NCBI GenBank assembly: GCA_947627615.1
Contig: CANQWS010000006.1
Span: forward strand, 29,271-93,270
DNA: 64,000 nucleotides
Source of the DNA: an uncultured Muribaculaceae bacterium
GTDB taxonomy: Bacteria > Bacteroidota > Bacteroidia > Bacteroidales > Muribaculaceae
Direction of reading: 5' to 3'
Shown: positions 53,239-62,854 of the stretch, one piece after another
Layout: each line of letters starts with the position of its first letter
How positions within the stretch are numbered: the first letter of the stretch is position 1
Made by a program: the position numbers and the translations under genes
The notes under the pieces: generated by a model
What the model was told of the DNA's origin: nothing
The model's input: the letters and a program-made list of their open reading frames with translations, nothing else
Database searches by the model: none

Positions 53239-53648
53239 ACGTATCCATCGCACTTTCCCATGAAAATATTGTCCGCACGGTCTTGGCCGAGTCTGCCCTG
53301 CGGCACCATCTCGACGCTTCCCGTCCGCCTTTGCTCACCCCTGATCAGAATGCGGCTGTCCTTCAGCTCGCTGCCGGCGAGATTGCCCGGGTGGCCATGG
53401 CTCTGGGGGCCGGCCTCACCGTCGACGGCGACATCTCGGCCCTCTCGCTCGAAATTCCCTCCGGTTCATCGCCCGGAGCCTTGCGCTCCATGATCGAGCA
53501 GGCCGTAGGGGCCGCAGTGATGAAACATGCCTATGCTCAGGTCGATTCCTCGGTTGCATCCTGCTTCGGGCAGCTCTATGATTCCGCCATGGAATGCATC
53601 CGCTTCTGCCTTGCTGAGGCCGACCGTATCAGGCCGTTCCGCTATTGA
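53235..53648 (+). CDS. Small protein of unknown function in the phage-like set
   Basis: The 137-aa product is Ala-rich and mostly helical, with no signal peptide or membrane segment. No family is recognised. It is translationally coupled to the 152-aa gene through an ATGA overlap, and the lysozyme gene lies 125 bp downstream. Confidence 0.55.
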   Translation: MNVSIALSHENIVRTVLAESALRHHLDASRPPLLTPDQNAAVLQLAAGEIARVAMALGAGLTVDGDISALSLEIPSGSSPGALRSMIEQAVGAAVMKHAYAQVDSSVASCFGQLYDSAMECIRFCLAEADRIRPFRY

Positions 53649-53773
53649 ACTTTGGCCACTGGAATCTGTTCCTATGAGTGTGTTCGGGATAGCCTCCATG
53701 CGCATTGCCAGTCAGATCCCCGGCTCACTCAGAGAAGTTCTCTCACTTCTTGTTTTATTTTTAAATCACCTCT

Positions 53774-54400
53774 ATGGTAATGAAAAGAATTCTTATTGTT
53801 ACATCGGTCATACTCGCCGGAATCTGCTTGTTTTTCGCCCTGTCGGGCTCCGGTCCGGGGGCCGCGCCGCGGACCATCGTGAAATCCTCCGATTCGCTGT
53901 TCGAGGCCGCCGTGGAAATCATCAAGAAATACGAGACCATGCATCAGCCGCGCCACTGGCCGCTGGTGGGCTACGGCCACAAGGTCCTTCCGGGCGAGAG
54001 ATTCAGCCGCTCGAGGGCAATGAACGAGACCGACGCCGAGATTCTTCTGCGCAAGGACCTGCTGAAGAACTGCGCCGTGTTCCGTGACTGGGGCCGCGAT
54101 TCGCTCCTGCTCGGAGTACTGGCCTACAACATTGGCTCCGGTGCCACGAAAAACTCATCCGTGGCCCGCAAGCTCAAGAACGGCGACCGCGACATCTATG
54201 ACAACTATGTGGCCCACAGCCGCTACCGTGGCAAGTCCCACGCCCAGATACGCCGCCGGCGCATCGAAGAGTTCAACACTCTGTTCCGCACCGACACCGT
54301 CCTGCTCGAGAACGTCGTCCCGGCTCCCGAAGTCACTCTTCCGGCTGCTCCCGCAGGCAGGATGCCCTCGGTCACGCCGCCCGACAATAATATAAAATGA
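53774..54400 (+). CDS. Lysozyme-like glycoside hydrolase (endolysin-type)
   Basis: The 208-aa product has an N-terminal hydrophobic helix (ILIVTSVILAGICLFFALS), acting as signal or anchor, then a lysozyme-like domain: IIKKYETMHQPRHWPLVGYGHKVLPGE, with the likely catalytic Glu in KYE, followed by AEILLRKDLLKNC and SLLLGVLAYNIGSGA. This is the layout of GH24-type phage lysozymes. It would cut peptidoglycan. It is the last recognisable phage-type gene. Confidence 0.75.
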   Translation: MVMKRILIVTSVILAGICLFFALSGSGPGAAPRTIVKSSDSLFEAAVEIIKKYETMHQPRHWPLVGYGHKVLPGERFSRSRAMNETDAEILLRKDLLKNCAVFRDWGRDSLLLGVLAYNIGSGATKNSSVARKLKNGDRDIYDNYVAHSRYRGKSHAQIRRRRIEEFNTLFRTDTVLLENVVPAPEVTLPAAPAGRMPSVTPPDNNIK

Positions 54401-54406
54401 ACATCG

Positions 54407-54480
54407 TTAAGTAAGTGGAAGAAATTAGATTACGTCGGAAACTTACTTTTGATTAGAACTAATTTTTGACACTTACTTAA
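54407..54480. repeat. 74-bp AT-rich inverted-repeat element
   Basis: The left arm (54407-54428) and right arm (54459-54480) match at 18 of 22 positions as inverted repeats. The ends are a perfect TTAAGTAAGTG/CACTTACTTAA, and an inner AAATTAG/CTAATTT pair is also exact. The centre carries a further ACTTACTTTT. Confidence 0.65.
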
Positions 54481-54500
54481 TCCAGAAGAATTTCTTTAAT

Positions 54501-55316
54501 ATGCGTTGTTATATGTCTCTTTTATCCCTCTCCCTGCTTGTCGCTCTCTCCGTGGGAGCCTGCGGGAGAAACTCCGCATCATCCGGGACCGAGGTGCCGC
54601 TCGATTCGTTTCCCGAGGCTGTCAGGCCCGTTGTGAAAGCCGTGCGGGGCAATGACAGTGCCGCTTTCGCCGATTATGTGACATATCCGCTCCTGCGCCC
54701 CTATCCGCTCCATGACATTGTGGATGCCTCGCAGATGCGGCGTTACTACTCCACCCTTGTCGATGACACGCTGCGTCAGGCCATAGCCTCTTCAACCCCG
54801 CGGCAGTGGGAGGAATACGGATGGCGCGGATGGTCGCTCGGCGATGGCCGCTACCTGTGGATCGATGACGGGATATATGACATAAACTATCTTTCCGCCT
54901 CCGAGAAACAGATGCTTGATTCGCTCGTGACGCGCGAAATGGCTTCGCTCCTGCCCGGACTGAGGCAGGGCTGGACTCCGGTGGCATGCATGTTTGCAGC
55001 CGACAGCTCCGCCGTCTACCGAATTGACGTTTCTCAGGCTTCGGGCGTCGACGCCTCGCCCGTCTACCGCCTCGCCGCCTTTTCCTACCCGCTGGCTCCG
55101 CAGCAGAAACCGCTGTCGGTCATGAAAGGCTATCAGCAGGTCGAGGGAACGGCTTCTATAACCTCCTATCAGTTCTCCGCACCTGACGGCACCGCGGCCT
55201 TCTATCTCGCCGATGTCCCTGACGACTCCATGTCCGAAATCGAGTTTACATCTCCCTCCGGCTCGGAATCCTCCGTAACGGTCACCCCCGCCTACTGGCT
55301 CGACCTCCTTCCCTGA
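54501..55316 (+). CDS. Lipoprotein of unknown function
   Basis: The 271-aa product has a lipoprotein signal with Cys21 (SVGAC), then a mixed alpha/beta body (SFPEAVRPVVKAVRGNDSAAFADYVTYPLLRPYPLHDI, WSLGDGRYLWIDDGIYDINYLS). I recognise no family. It follows the inverted-repeat element, so it may belong to the host and not to the phage-like set. Confidence 0.6.
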   Translation: MRCYMSLLSLSLLVALSVGACGRNSASSGTEVPLDSFPEAVRPVVKAVRGNDSAAFADYVTYPLLRPYPLHDIVDASQMRRYYSTLVDDTLRQAIASSTPRQWEEYGWRGWSLGDGRYLWIDDGIYDINYLSASEKQMLDSLVTREMASLLPGLRQGWTPVACMFAADSSAVYRIDVSQASGVDASPVYRLAAFSYPLAPQQKPLSVMKGYQQVEGTASITSYQFSAPDGTAAFYLADVPDDSMSEIEFTSPSGSESSVTVTPAYWLDLLP

Positions 55317-55335
55317 CCCCCGCATTATAAAAATA

Positions 55336-55376
55336 AAAAACGGAGAGCGCGACATTTCTGCCACGCTCTCTTTGTT
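55336..55376. terminator. Terminator-like hairpin between lipoprotein gene and pgi
   Basis: GAGAGCG (55343-55349) pairs with CGCTCTC (55364-55370), with an A-run before and TTTGTT after. The two genes are convergent here, so it may act on both. Confidence 0.55.
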
Positions 55377-55405
55377 AAAGTTCAGTTTGTAATCCGTCGG
55401 CAGGA

Positions 55406-56755
55406 TTATTTCTCGGCCGAAAGGCGCTCGCGGATTTCGGCGGTCTCTTTCTCGTAGCCGGGTTTTGCAAGAAGAGCGAACATATTCTTCTTGTAGGCTT
55501 CAACGCCGGGCTGGTTGAACGGATTGACGCCGAGCAGATAGCCGGAGATGCCGCATGCCTTCTCGAAGAAGTAGATGAGCTCGCCGAGATAGTGCTCGTT
55601 GATGGCGGGTATGATCACGCGCATGTTAGGCACGTTGCCGTCAACATGGGCCAGGCGGGTGCCTAACTCAGCCATCTTGTTCACCTCGTCCACGCGCTTG
55701 CCGGCAAGGAAGTTAAGGCCGTCAAGGTTGTCCTTGTCGCCGGGAATCACAGTCTCGTGGGCCGATGTCTCTACGCTGATCACGGTCTCGAAGATTATGC
55801 GTTCGCCGTCCTGGATCCACTGTCCCATCGAGTGGAGGTCGGTGGAGTTGTCAACTGCGGCCGGGAAGATGCCTTTGCCGTCCTTGCCCTCGCTTTCGCC
55901 GTAGAGCTGCTTCCACCATTCGCCGAAATAATGGAGTTTCGGGTTGTAGTTCACAAGGATTTCTATCTTTTTGCCTGCGCGGTACAGGGCGTTGCGTGTG
56001 GCGGCGTAGAGAAGTGCCGGATTGGTCGCATAGTCCTCCGAGCGGGTGATTTCCTCCATGGCTTTGGCGCCGTTCACGAGTGCCTCGATGTCGAAGCCGG
56101 CCACGGCTATGGGCAGAAGGCCCACAGGAGTCAGCACCGAGAAGCGGCCACCCACATTGTCGGGTATCACGTAGGTCTTGTAGCCTTCCTCGTCCGACAT
56201 CTGGCGCAGTGCGCCGCGTTTGGCGTCGGTCACGGCCACTATGCGTTCGGCGGCTTCCTTCTTGCCTAAGGTTTCCTCAAGTCTTGCCTTGAGCAGACGG
56301 AAGGCTATGGCAGGTTCGGTGGTGGTGCCTGACTTGGAAATCACTATGACTCCGAACTGCTTGCCGTTGAGGTAATCGAGAAGTTCGTAGAGATAGTCCT
56401 CGCCTATGTTCTGGCCGGCAAAGACAACTTTGGTGCCTGTGTCGTGGCGGTAAGCCGAAAACGAATCGCTCAGCGCCTCGATGACTGCCTTGGCGCCCAG
56501 ATATGATCCGCCGATGCCTATGCACACTACTACCTCGCACTTTTCTTGCAGTTTGCGGGCGCTGGCGTTGATGTCGGCTATGGCTTCGGCTGTGATTTCC
56601 TCAGGGAGTTTCACCCAGCCTAAGAAATCGTTGCCGGCACCGGTGCCGTTTTCAACTGTTGCAAGGCATTCCCGTGATTCGGGAAGCATGCCCTCTATCG
56701 TCGAGGGGCTGACACTCACGCGCGTATCGCGTATGTCGATGCTGATCTGTTTCAT
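55406..56755 (-). CDS. pgi: Glucose-6-phosphate isomerase
   Basis: The 449-aa product is of the bacterial length class and shows [57 protein letters not shown] and the C-terminal [17 protein letters not shown] motif ([18 protein letters not shown]). It interconverts glucose-6-phosphate and fructose-6-phosphate in the cytosol. gpsA starts upstream on the same strand with a 45-bp gap, so lysS, gpsA and pgi probably form an operon. Confidence 0.97.
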   Translation of the reverse strand: MKQISIDIRDTRVSVSPSTIEGMLPESRECLATVENGTGAGNDFLGWVKLPEEITAEAIADINASARKLQEKCEVVVCIGIGGSYLGAKAVIEALSDSFSAYRHDTGTKVVFAGQNIGEDYLYELLDYLNGKQFGVIVISKSGTTTEPAIAFRLLKARLEETLGKKEAAERIVAVTDAKRGALRQMSDEEGYKTYVIPDNVGGRFSVLTPVGLLPIAVAGFDIEALVNGAKAMEEITRSEDYATNPALLYAATRNALYRAGKKIEILVNYNPKLHYFGEWWKQLYGESEGKDGKGIFPAAVDNSTDLHSMGQWIQDGERIIFETVISVETSAHETVIPGDKDNLDGLNFLAGKRVDEVNKMAELGTRLAHVDGNVPNMRVIIPAINEHYLGELIYFFEKACGISGYLLGVNPFNQPGVEAYKKNMFALLAKPGYEKETAEIRERLSAEK

Positions 56756-56800
56756 GTTCGTATTCTGTTTTATGGGTTGGCTGATTACTTGATGGCTGGA

Positions 56801-57796
56801 TTATGTCAGTGTGGCTCCTATGCTGCGGATGGCCTGTGACGGTCGCACTTGCTCGTAGAGCATCGAGTAGACGCCTTCGAGAAGTGGCATTTCGAGATGC
56901 ATCTCCTTGACTATCTCGTGCATGCATTTGGTCCCGTAGTAGCCCTCCGCGGTCTGGTTCATCTCCATGCGGGCCGCTCTGACGGAGTAGCCCTTGCCTA
57001 TCATGGAGCCGAAGTTGTGGTTGCGGCTGAACTGGGAGTATGAGGTCACCAGCAGGTCGCCGAGATACACCGAATCGCATATCTGGCGGCTGCACGGCGC
57101 CGCGTGGTTCAGAAACATTTCCATCTCGCGGATGGCGTTGCATACGAGCATCGCGAGGAAATTGTCGCCGTATTTCAGTCCGTGGACCGCTCCCGAAGCT
57201 ATCGAATAGACATTCTTCAGAACGGCGGCATACTCTATGCCTCTGACATCGGTCGAGGTGACGGTCCGCATGGCGGGGCCCGACAGGAGTGCGGCGAACT
57301 TCCGGGCGAGTTCTATCTCCCGGCTTGCCACGGTCAGCACGCTCTGACGTTCCAGAGCAACTTCCTCCGCGTGGCACGGGCCGCCTATCACAAGCATCTG
57401 TCCGTAGTCCACGCCGTATTCCCGCTCCATGAAATCCGTGACAATCTCGTTGACCTCCGGAACTATGCCCTTGACGGCCGACACTATGTACTTGCCGCTG
57501 AGGTCCACGGTGATTTTCTTCGTGTGGTCGCGGAAATAGGGCGACGGCATCGCCAGCACGAGGGTGTCGGCTTTGGAACACACCTCGTTGATGTCGCTCG
57601 AGAATTTTATGCGGTCCGTATCGAATTCGGCGTCGGTAAGATAGGCCGGATTATGGCCCAGACGCTTGAAATCCTCTATGCGGTCGTCGCGCCGCATGTA
57701 CCAGTAGATGCTTTCGCAGTTGCGGTGGAGAAGCAGAGCAAGCGCGGTGGCCCAGCTGCCGCCTCCCATCACTGCTATGTTTTCCGGAAACCCCAT
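56801..57796 (-). CDS. gpsA: Glycerol-3-phosphate dehydrogenase (NAD(P)+)
   Basis: I chose ATG 57796 over the GTG one codon upstream; its A is shared with the lysS stop (TGATG). The product is 331 aa with the Rossmann motif MGGGSWATALALLLHRN, SSDINEVCSKADTLVLAMPS, GGPCHAEEVA and the catalytic Lys region VLKNVYSIASGAVHGLKYGDN. It makes sn-glycerol-3-phosphate for phospholipid synthesis. Confidence 0.96.
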   Translation of the reverse strand: MGFPENIAVMGGGSWATALALLLHRNCESIYWYMRRDDRIEDFKRLGHNPAYLTDAEFDTDRIKFSSDINEVCSKADTLVLAMPSPYFRDHTKKITVDLSGKYIVSAVKGIVPEVNEIVTDFMEREYGVDYGQMLVIGGPCHAEEVALERQSVLTVASREIELARKFAALLSGPAMRTVTSTDVRGIEYAAVLKNVYSIASGAVHGLKYGDNFLAMLVCNAIREMEMFLNHAAPCSRQICDSVYLGDLLVTSYSQFSRNHNFGSMIGKGYSVRAARMEMNQTAEGYYGTKCMHEIVKEMHLEMPLLEGVYSMLYEQVRPSQAIRSIGATLT

Positions 57797-59568
57797 CACG
57801 CTTCTGTTGTTTCGTCTGACGGGGTGACTGTTGCGGCGGCTGACTCAATCCAGCCCTTGACTGTTTCGTCCGACGGATTCTCGAGTCCGAGCTTGAATTT
57901 CTTGTTCAGTCCGCAGAGTTCCTGACGCAGTTTGCCTGCGGAGCCGTAGCTGCCGAGGCTGCTCACGGTCAGCACTCCGAGCTTGTGGAGTGCCGGAACC
58001 CATTCCTCGCCCACGCCAACGGCGCCGAATGCTTTGGCGTCGTCTCTGCGGGCCTTCTTCTCCGGACGCATCTGAGGGAAAAAAAGAACCTCCTGGATAG
58101 TGGTCTGGCCGGTCATGAGCATGACCAGACGGTCCATGCCTATTCCCATGCCCGAGGTCGGCGGCATGCCGTATTCCAGGGCGCGGATAAAGTCATGGTC
58201 TATGATCATGGCTTCGTCGTCGCCCTTCTCTCCCAGGCGCATCTGCTCCACGAAACGCTCGTACTGGTCTATCGGGTCGTTGAGCTCGGAGTAAGCGTTG
58301 GCAAGCTCCTTGCCGTTGACCATCAGCTCGAAACGCTCGGTCAGTTCCGGATTGTCGCGGTGACGTTTGGTCAGAGGCGACATCTCTATCGGGTAATCGG
58401 TTATGAATGTGGGCTGTATGTAGGTGCCTTCGCACTTCTCGCCGAATATTTCGTCAATCAGTTTGCCTTTGCCCAGCGAAGGGTCAACCTCAATCTCGAG
58501 CTTGCGGCACACCTCGCGGAGCTGTTCCTCGTCCATGCCGGTGATGTCTATGCCGGTATGCTCCTTGATGGCGTCTATCATGGTCACGCGGCGGAACGGT
58601 GCCTTGAATGAAATCACGTTGTCGCCCACCTTCACCTCCGTGGTGCCGTTGACGTCCATGCAGATTTTCTCAAGCAGACGCTCCGTGAAGTCCATCATCC
58701 AGTTGTAGTCCTTGTAGGCCACGTAGATTTCCATGCAGGTGAACTCCGGATTGTGCGTGCGGTCCATGCCCTCGTTGCGGAAGTTCTTCGAGAACTCGTA
58801 GACACCCTCGAAACCGCCAACGATGAGGCGCTTCAGATAAAGCTCGTCGGCAATGCGCAGATAGAGCGGAATGTCAAGGGCGTTGTGGTGGGTGATGAAC
58901 GGACGGGCCGATGCGCCGCCCGGTATCGACTGAAGGATAGGGGTCTCCACCTCCATGTAGCCATTGCTGTTGAAGAACTCGCGCATCGAATTGTAGACCT
59001 TGGTGCGCTTGATGAATATATCCTTGATGCCGTCGTTGACAATTAGGTCAACGTAGCGGCGGCGGTAGCGGAGCTCCGGATCGTCGAAAGCGTCGTAGGT
59101 CACTCCGTCCTTCTGTTTCACTATGGGAAGCGGGCGCAGCGATTTGCCGAGCACCGTGATTTCCTCCGCATGCACCGTGATTTCTCCCATCTGCGTGCGG
59201 AACACGTAGCCCTTCACGCCGATGAAATCGCCTATGTCGAGCAGCTTCTTGACCACCACGTTGTACTGGTCCTTGTCTTCGCCCGGACAAAGGTCGTCGC
59301 GGCTCACATAGACCTGGATTCGGCCCTCGGGGTCCTGGATTTCCAGAAACGAGGCCTTGCCCATGATACGGCGGCTCATCACGCGGCCTGCTATGCTCAC
59401 CTCCCGGCGGGGGGCGTCGTCGCGGAATGTCTCCTTTATTTCACGTGTATGCCCGGTAACCGGATATTCGGCTGCCGGATACGGGTCTATGCCGCGGCGG
59501 CGGATCTCTTCGAGGCTCCCGCGGCGCACTATTTCTTGTTCGCTGAGTTCAAGTAGATTGATAGCCAT
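57796..59568 (-). CDS. lysS: Lysyl-tRNA synthetase, class II, with C-terminal extension
   Basis: The 590-aa product has an OB-fold anticodon-binding domain (about 55-175) and the class II motifs: motif 1 [18 protein letters not shown], motif 2 [18 protein letters not shown] and motif 3 [15 protein letters not shown]. After the usual end (about residue 505) there is an extra segment of about 80 residues that looks like helix-hairpin-helix ([15 protein letters not shown]). Its 3' end overlaps gpsA by one base. The -7 element TAATTTTG lies upstream at 59610-59603. Confidence 0.97.
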   Translation of the reverse strand: MAINLLELSEQEIVRRGSLEEIRRRGIDPYPAAEYPVTGHTREIKETFRDDAPRREVSIAGRVMSRRIMGKASFLEIQDPEGRIQVYVSRDDLCPGEDKDQYNVVVKKLLDIGDFIGVKGYVFRTQMGEITVHAEEITVLGKSLRPLPIVKQKDGVTYDAFDDPELRYRRRYVDLIVNDGIKDIFIKRTKVYNSMREFFNSNGYMEVETPILQSIPGGASARPFITHHNALDIPLYLRIADELYLKRLIVGGFEGVYEFSKNFRNEGMDRTHNPEFTCMEIYVAYKDYNWMMDFTERLLEKICMDVNGTTEVKVGDNVISFKAPFRRVTMIDAIKEHTGIDITGMDEEQLREVCRKLEIEVDPSLGKGKLIDEIFGEKCEGTYIQPTFITDYPIEMSPLTKRHRDNPELTERFELMVNGKELANAYSELNDPIDQYERFVEQMRLGEKGDDEAMIIDHDFIRALEYGMPPTSGMGIGMDRLVMLMTGQTTIQEVLFFPQMRPEKKARRDDAKAFGAVGVGEEWVPALHKLGVLTVSSLGSYGSAGKLRQELCGLNKKFKLGLENPSDETVKGWIESAAATVTPSDETTEA

Positions 59569-59602
59569 AAATTGTATGAATCACTTCATTTGTATAATGC
59601 TG

Positions 59603-59633
59603 CAAAATTAGCGAAAAAAAACCAATTCCACAA
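59603..59633 (-). promoter_or_regulatory. Promoter of lysS
   Basis: On the minus strand TTG (59633-59631), 20 bp, then TAATTTTG (59610-59603), 35 bp before the start codon. Confidence 0.6.
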
Positions 59634-59662
59634 TTGTTACCCCTCATCCACCCCCTTTTGTA

Positions 59663-61888
59663 TCACTCCCTTGCCCCCCCATTATCCTCGGTCAATATCT
59701 CAGCGGCGGTTCTTTCGTATAATTCAAACGACGGAAGTGACCCCATAATCCGGTAAATCCTGCTCCGCCTTACGGAAACAGAGCCCGAGTTTGGATCTGT
59801 CAGGCAGTTCTCTGTGGCTGATAAAAGTTCATTCATAAGACGCCTTGTAGTATCGGTAAATTTTACATGCTTGGGATTGGATACGTTGAATGGAGGAATT
59901 GAAGATGAGGCAAGTGTGTGGATGTGTCGTTTTCCTAACGCCCCTTGTGACTGGAAAGCCGATATTGAAAGCGATAGTGTGTTGCTGTTCAGCATTCCGG
60001 CAAGATAAATAGCCTCGTCTTCCGTGCTGACTGTGTCGTAATATATGGTCTGGTCTATGATAAAATTGTTGTTTTGTCCGTCCAGTCCCATATATGCTGC
60101 GCATGTGTGGGAACCTCCTGCGCCATAGACAACAAGATACCCCTTGCCGGGTAGTATCTGTGCCGAAAGTTTGTTGCGCATATTCAACGATGTCGCATAC
60201 ATTTGTTTGCCGGGGTGCAACGTTTCATATCTCCGGGAGATGCTTTCAAACGCATGTTGCACAGGTCGTGGCAGGAATTTGATTTCTGTCTCCGAGAGTG
60301 CTGCCCACTTCCCCTGTGTGTCCTTATGTATAGGTAGCAGCGATAATGGCATTTCCGAGATATGAAATGGAGTCAGGACATGAGACAATAAAACCGGAAA
60401 GAAGTGTGAGGCTGCAATTGTCACTTCCGGCACGGAAAAATCTTTTGCCGTCTTCATGTCTTTCAGGAAATAGGCATAATCTGTACCGGGGCCTATTCGT
60501 CTTACGGTGTAACTGTCGTTGATCTTTGTAAGGTTGAAAAAGAAGAGAGATCTTGGCATGATGTCCGCACCCTGCCTGAAGTTGTAGAAATCGAAATCAT
60601 GGCGTTCCAATGTCAAAGTCTCATTGGTCCATATTGTCATGTTGCCGCTCGCCTTCACTCTGAAAAGAGTTTCAGAAACGCCGTTTTCGTCAATGGTTTT
60701 TCCATCAATTTCGTTACGCTGAATGAAATCTCTTTTTCGGCCGAACAATGCTATGGATTTGTTTTTGAATACATTGTCGGGCAATAGCAATATTTCCGAA
60801 AAATCAAGACTAACAGGGTCAGTTGCTGTTGAAAAGGAACCGCACCGGAATTTCTCATGATGGTTGCCGTTCAATACTGAATGAGGAAGAATGCACCCGA
60901 AAACTCCATCGTCGCATAAATACCTTGACACGGAAGAAACAAGAAATATCGTGGCCATCTCAATGTGATGGGAGCTGGAACCTGTGGGCATTATATTTAA
61001 TGTTTCGGCCAGTTTCTTCAATCCGGTCCGGAAAGGATTGTTTGCAATTTTGCTCATTGCAAGCCATGGCGTATTTGAAACTATACCGTTGAAATTGGAC
61101 TTTATAAGTTCCGGCCTGAGGGAGTTTTTTATGACAAAAGACCATAATCCGTTCTTATTTTCCTTATTAAGGGAATACATGGCCGAGTAAAGATCAAAGG
61201 CGAATTGTTCTGTTTCTTCTATTTGGGCATCCGTCAGATTGTTATATTGGATTGAATCGCGGATAAAACCGCTGAAATCTTCTCTTTCCGCCTCAACATC
61301 CAGAAGATCATGACATTTGTTGACGATACTGTCAAACAATTGTTGGTTCTTTAATGTGAACAATATCTCAGGGACATTCAGTGTCCTGTCGTACAGGGTG
61401 ACTGTTCTGTTTCCGGAGGAAGAGTATGAGGCTAATGACGACACGAACAGAGAATCGGAATGATATATCGGAATATATATCCCTTCACTGAAATCAATCT
61501 CTCCGGCTATATTGACGAGCCAGTTTATCTTGGCGAGGATTGTGGCCAATGGGTCAATGTCGAATCCTGTACAACATGACATCAGCGCCGAACGATAATC
61601 CTGAGGACTTAAGTTTTTGGCCAGATTTTTTGTCGCATTAAGTGTCGCCGTGAGCATTGAACCGGAGCCGCAACACATGTCGACGAATCTGGGCATTTCA
61701 CCTTCCGGAAGCATTGATATCGCATGACGGACAATCATATCCGATAACCACGACGGAGTAAGCTCCTGACCTAAGAGCAATCGGTGGTGTCGGTTTGCGA
61801 ACTGGACAAGAATGCATCCGAACAGGTCTTCGTCGTTGACGTTTTCGTAATCATATACTGCAAGATCCGACTGGATGCCTGAAAGCAA
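59663..61888 (-). CDS. Type IIG-like DNA methyltransferase/specificity part (fragment of a split gene)
   Basis: This 741-aa reading begins at a TTG that is only the first possible start after an in-frame stop; clear coding sequence continues 91 codons upstream. Motif I is FVDMCCGSGSMLTAT (SAM binding) and motif IV is NTPW, a variant of the NPPY/NPPW catalytic motif of adenine methylases. The C-terminal part (about 480-720) looks like a TaqI/Eco57I-type target-recognition region (SALSAFQSQGALGKRHI-like). The locus is AT-richer than its neighbours, suggesting transfer. Together with 62162-62854 it would make one chain of about 1060 residues. Confidence 0.75.
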   Translation of the reverse strand: MLSGIQSDLAVYDYENVNDEDLFGCILVQFANRHHRLLLGQELTPSWLSDMIVRHAISMLPEGEMPRFVDMCCGSGSMLTATLNATKNLAKNLSPQDYRSALMSCCTGFDIDPLATILAKINWLVNIAGEIDFSEGIYIPIYHSDSLFVSSLASYSSSGNRTVTLYDRTLNVPEILFTLKNQQLFDSIVNKCHDLLDVEAEREDFSGFIRDSIQYNNLTDAQIEETEQFAFDLYSAMYSLNKENKNGLWSFVIKNSLRPELIKSNFNGIVSNTPWLAMSKIANNPFRTGLKKLAETLNIMPTGSSSHHIEMATIFLVSSVSRYLCDDGVFGCILPHSVLNGNHHEKFRCGSFSTATDPVSLDFSEILLLPDNVFKNKSIALFGRKRDFIQRNEIDGKTIDENGVSETLFRVKASGNMTIWTNETLTLERHDFDFYNFRQGADIMPRSLFFFNLTKINDSYTVRRIGPGTDYAYFLKDMKTAKDFSVPEVTIAASHFFPVLLSHVLTPFHISEMPLSLLPIHKDTQGKWAALSETEIKFLPRPVQHAFESISRRYETLHPGKQMYATSLNMRNKLSAQILPGKGYLVVYGAGGSHTCAAYMGLDGQNNNFIIDQTIYYDTVSTEDEAIYLAGMLNSNTLSLSISAFQSQGALGKRHIHTLASSSIPPFNVSNPKHVKFTDTTRRLMNELLSATENCLTDPNSGSVSVRRSRIYRIMGSLPSFELYERTAAEILTEDNGGARE

Positions 61889-62161
61889 TGAAGTTATGTC
61901 TGCTATTCCGCTACCGGAGAGCCATCCGAAATAGTCATATTCGGCAAAGTTGTATATCCCGGAATTTTCAAAGAATCTGCCGGATATGATGTCTTGTATC
62001 TCTTCAGGAGCGGACTTTAAAGCCTTGCGCGATAGGATGTTGGCGGCAAGTAGCTTCCCTATGACCGAAATGTAGAATTCAAGTGCGTAGGTCTGTCTCG
62101 TATTTTGATAATTTTTGTTTGACGTCAGGGTGCCGCTTTTTTCTACGTCTACAAAAGAGCA
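61889..62161 (-). pseudogene. Coding remnant joining the two halves of the split type IIG-like gene
   Basis: These 91 codons are open, in frame with both flanking readings, and translate to plausible methylase sequence (YALEFYISVIGKLLAANILS, then FGWLSGSGIADITSL). There is no ATG, GTG or TTG in frame between the TGA at 62164-62162 and the TTG at 61888. The simplest reading is one gene broken by a TGG (Trp) to TGA change, giving an ancestral ...IENLWCSF.... Confidence 0.6.
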
Positions 62162-62854
62162 TCATAGATTTTCGATAAGCGCATAATAGTCCGGCTCTGC
62201 TTCCATCCGCGAATTGACGTAGGCCACTATTCCGTTAAGATATGCGGATATATAACGACTTTCAAGCCCGAAGTCATTGGCAAGATCTTTGGCTGTAAGT
62301 TGTCGGCCGCCTATATGGCCAAGGTGTTTTGAAAGAAAAGCCAGCAACCGTTCGGCAGAATCAATGCTCGAATCAGTTAGGTGCAGTTGGTCGATCAATC
62401 TGAGGGAAATGTTGTCGACGCTGTAGTTTCCCGGTGTAATACTGTTGGGGTCTATCTTATAGATATACCAGTTGAGGGTATCGGAAAGAACACCTGTCAC
62501 CATGTCTGTGCTGACACCGTTGTTGGCGTATGATGCGCAATATTCTCGGACCTGTCTGAGACCTTCGTCAAACACCGATTTTACAGACAGGTTCTTTTCG
62601 TATTCTATTATCGTACTGTCTATGCAGTTGTCAATGAATCCGGAAACGGATATTCGGTTCCTTTTAAGCTTCACGGGTGTTTCGCCTTGGTTTACATGAC
62701 GGTCAATCCATTTGGTCCCCTGAGGGAACATGAGCCTAAGATAAGAAGTGAAATTCTCTCTTATTCTTGATTCTCTGGAATTCTCCGAGATGAGTCTGAG
62801 CGCGTCTCTGATAAAATCTGAGGCGTTTGACAAGTAATAGTTTATCTGCGGCAT
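62162..62854 (-). CDS. N-terminal nuclease-like part of the split type IIG-like gene
   Basis: The 230-aa product ends at an in-frame TGA directly before the methylase frame. It contains a PD-(D/E)xK-like core (SGFIDNCIDSTIIEYEKNL, with Asp, Glu and Lys in proper order, followed by QVREYCASY), as in N-terminal restriction domains of type IIG enzymes, then a helical domain. If the split is real this fragment lacks the methylase and target-recognition domains. The start overlaps the upstream 365-aa gene by 13 bp. Confidence 0.7.
   Translation of the reverse strand: MPQINYYLSNASDFIRDALRLISENSRESRIRENFTSYLRLMFPQGTKWIDRHVNQGETPVKLKRNRISVSGFIDNCIDSTIIEYEKNLSVKSVFDEGLRQVREYCASYANNGVSTDMVTGVLSDTLNWYIYKIDPNSITPGNYSVDNISLRLIDQLHLTDSSIDSAERLLAFLSKHLGHIGGRQLTAKDLANDFGLESRYISAYLNGIVAYVNSRMEAEPDYYALIENL

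Noticed and set aside
53527..54087. 186-aa open frame overlapping the lysozyme gene
   Set aside because: It straddles two better genes in another frame and its second half is a shifted reading of the lysozyme sequence.
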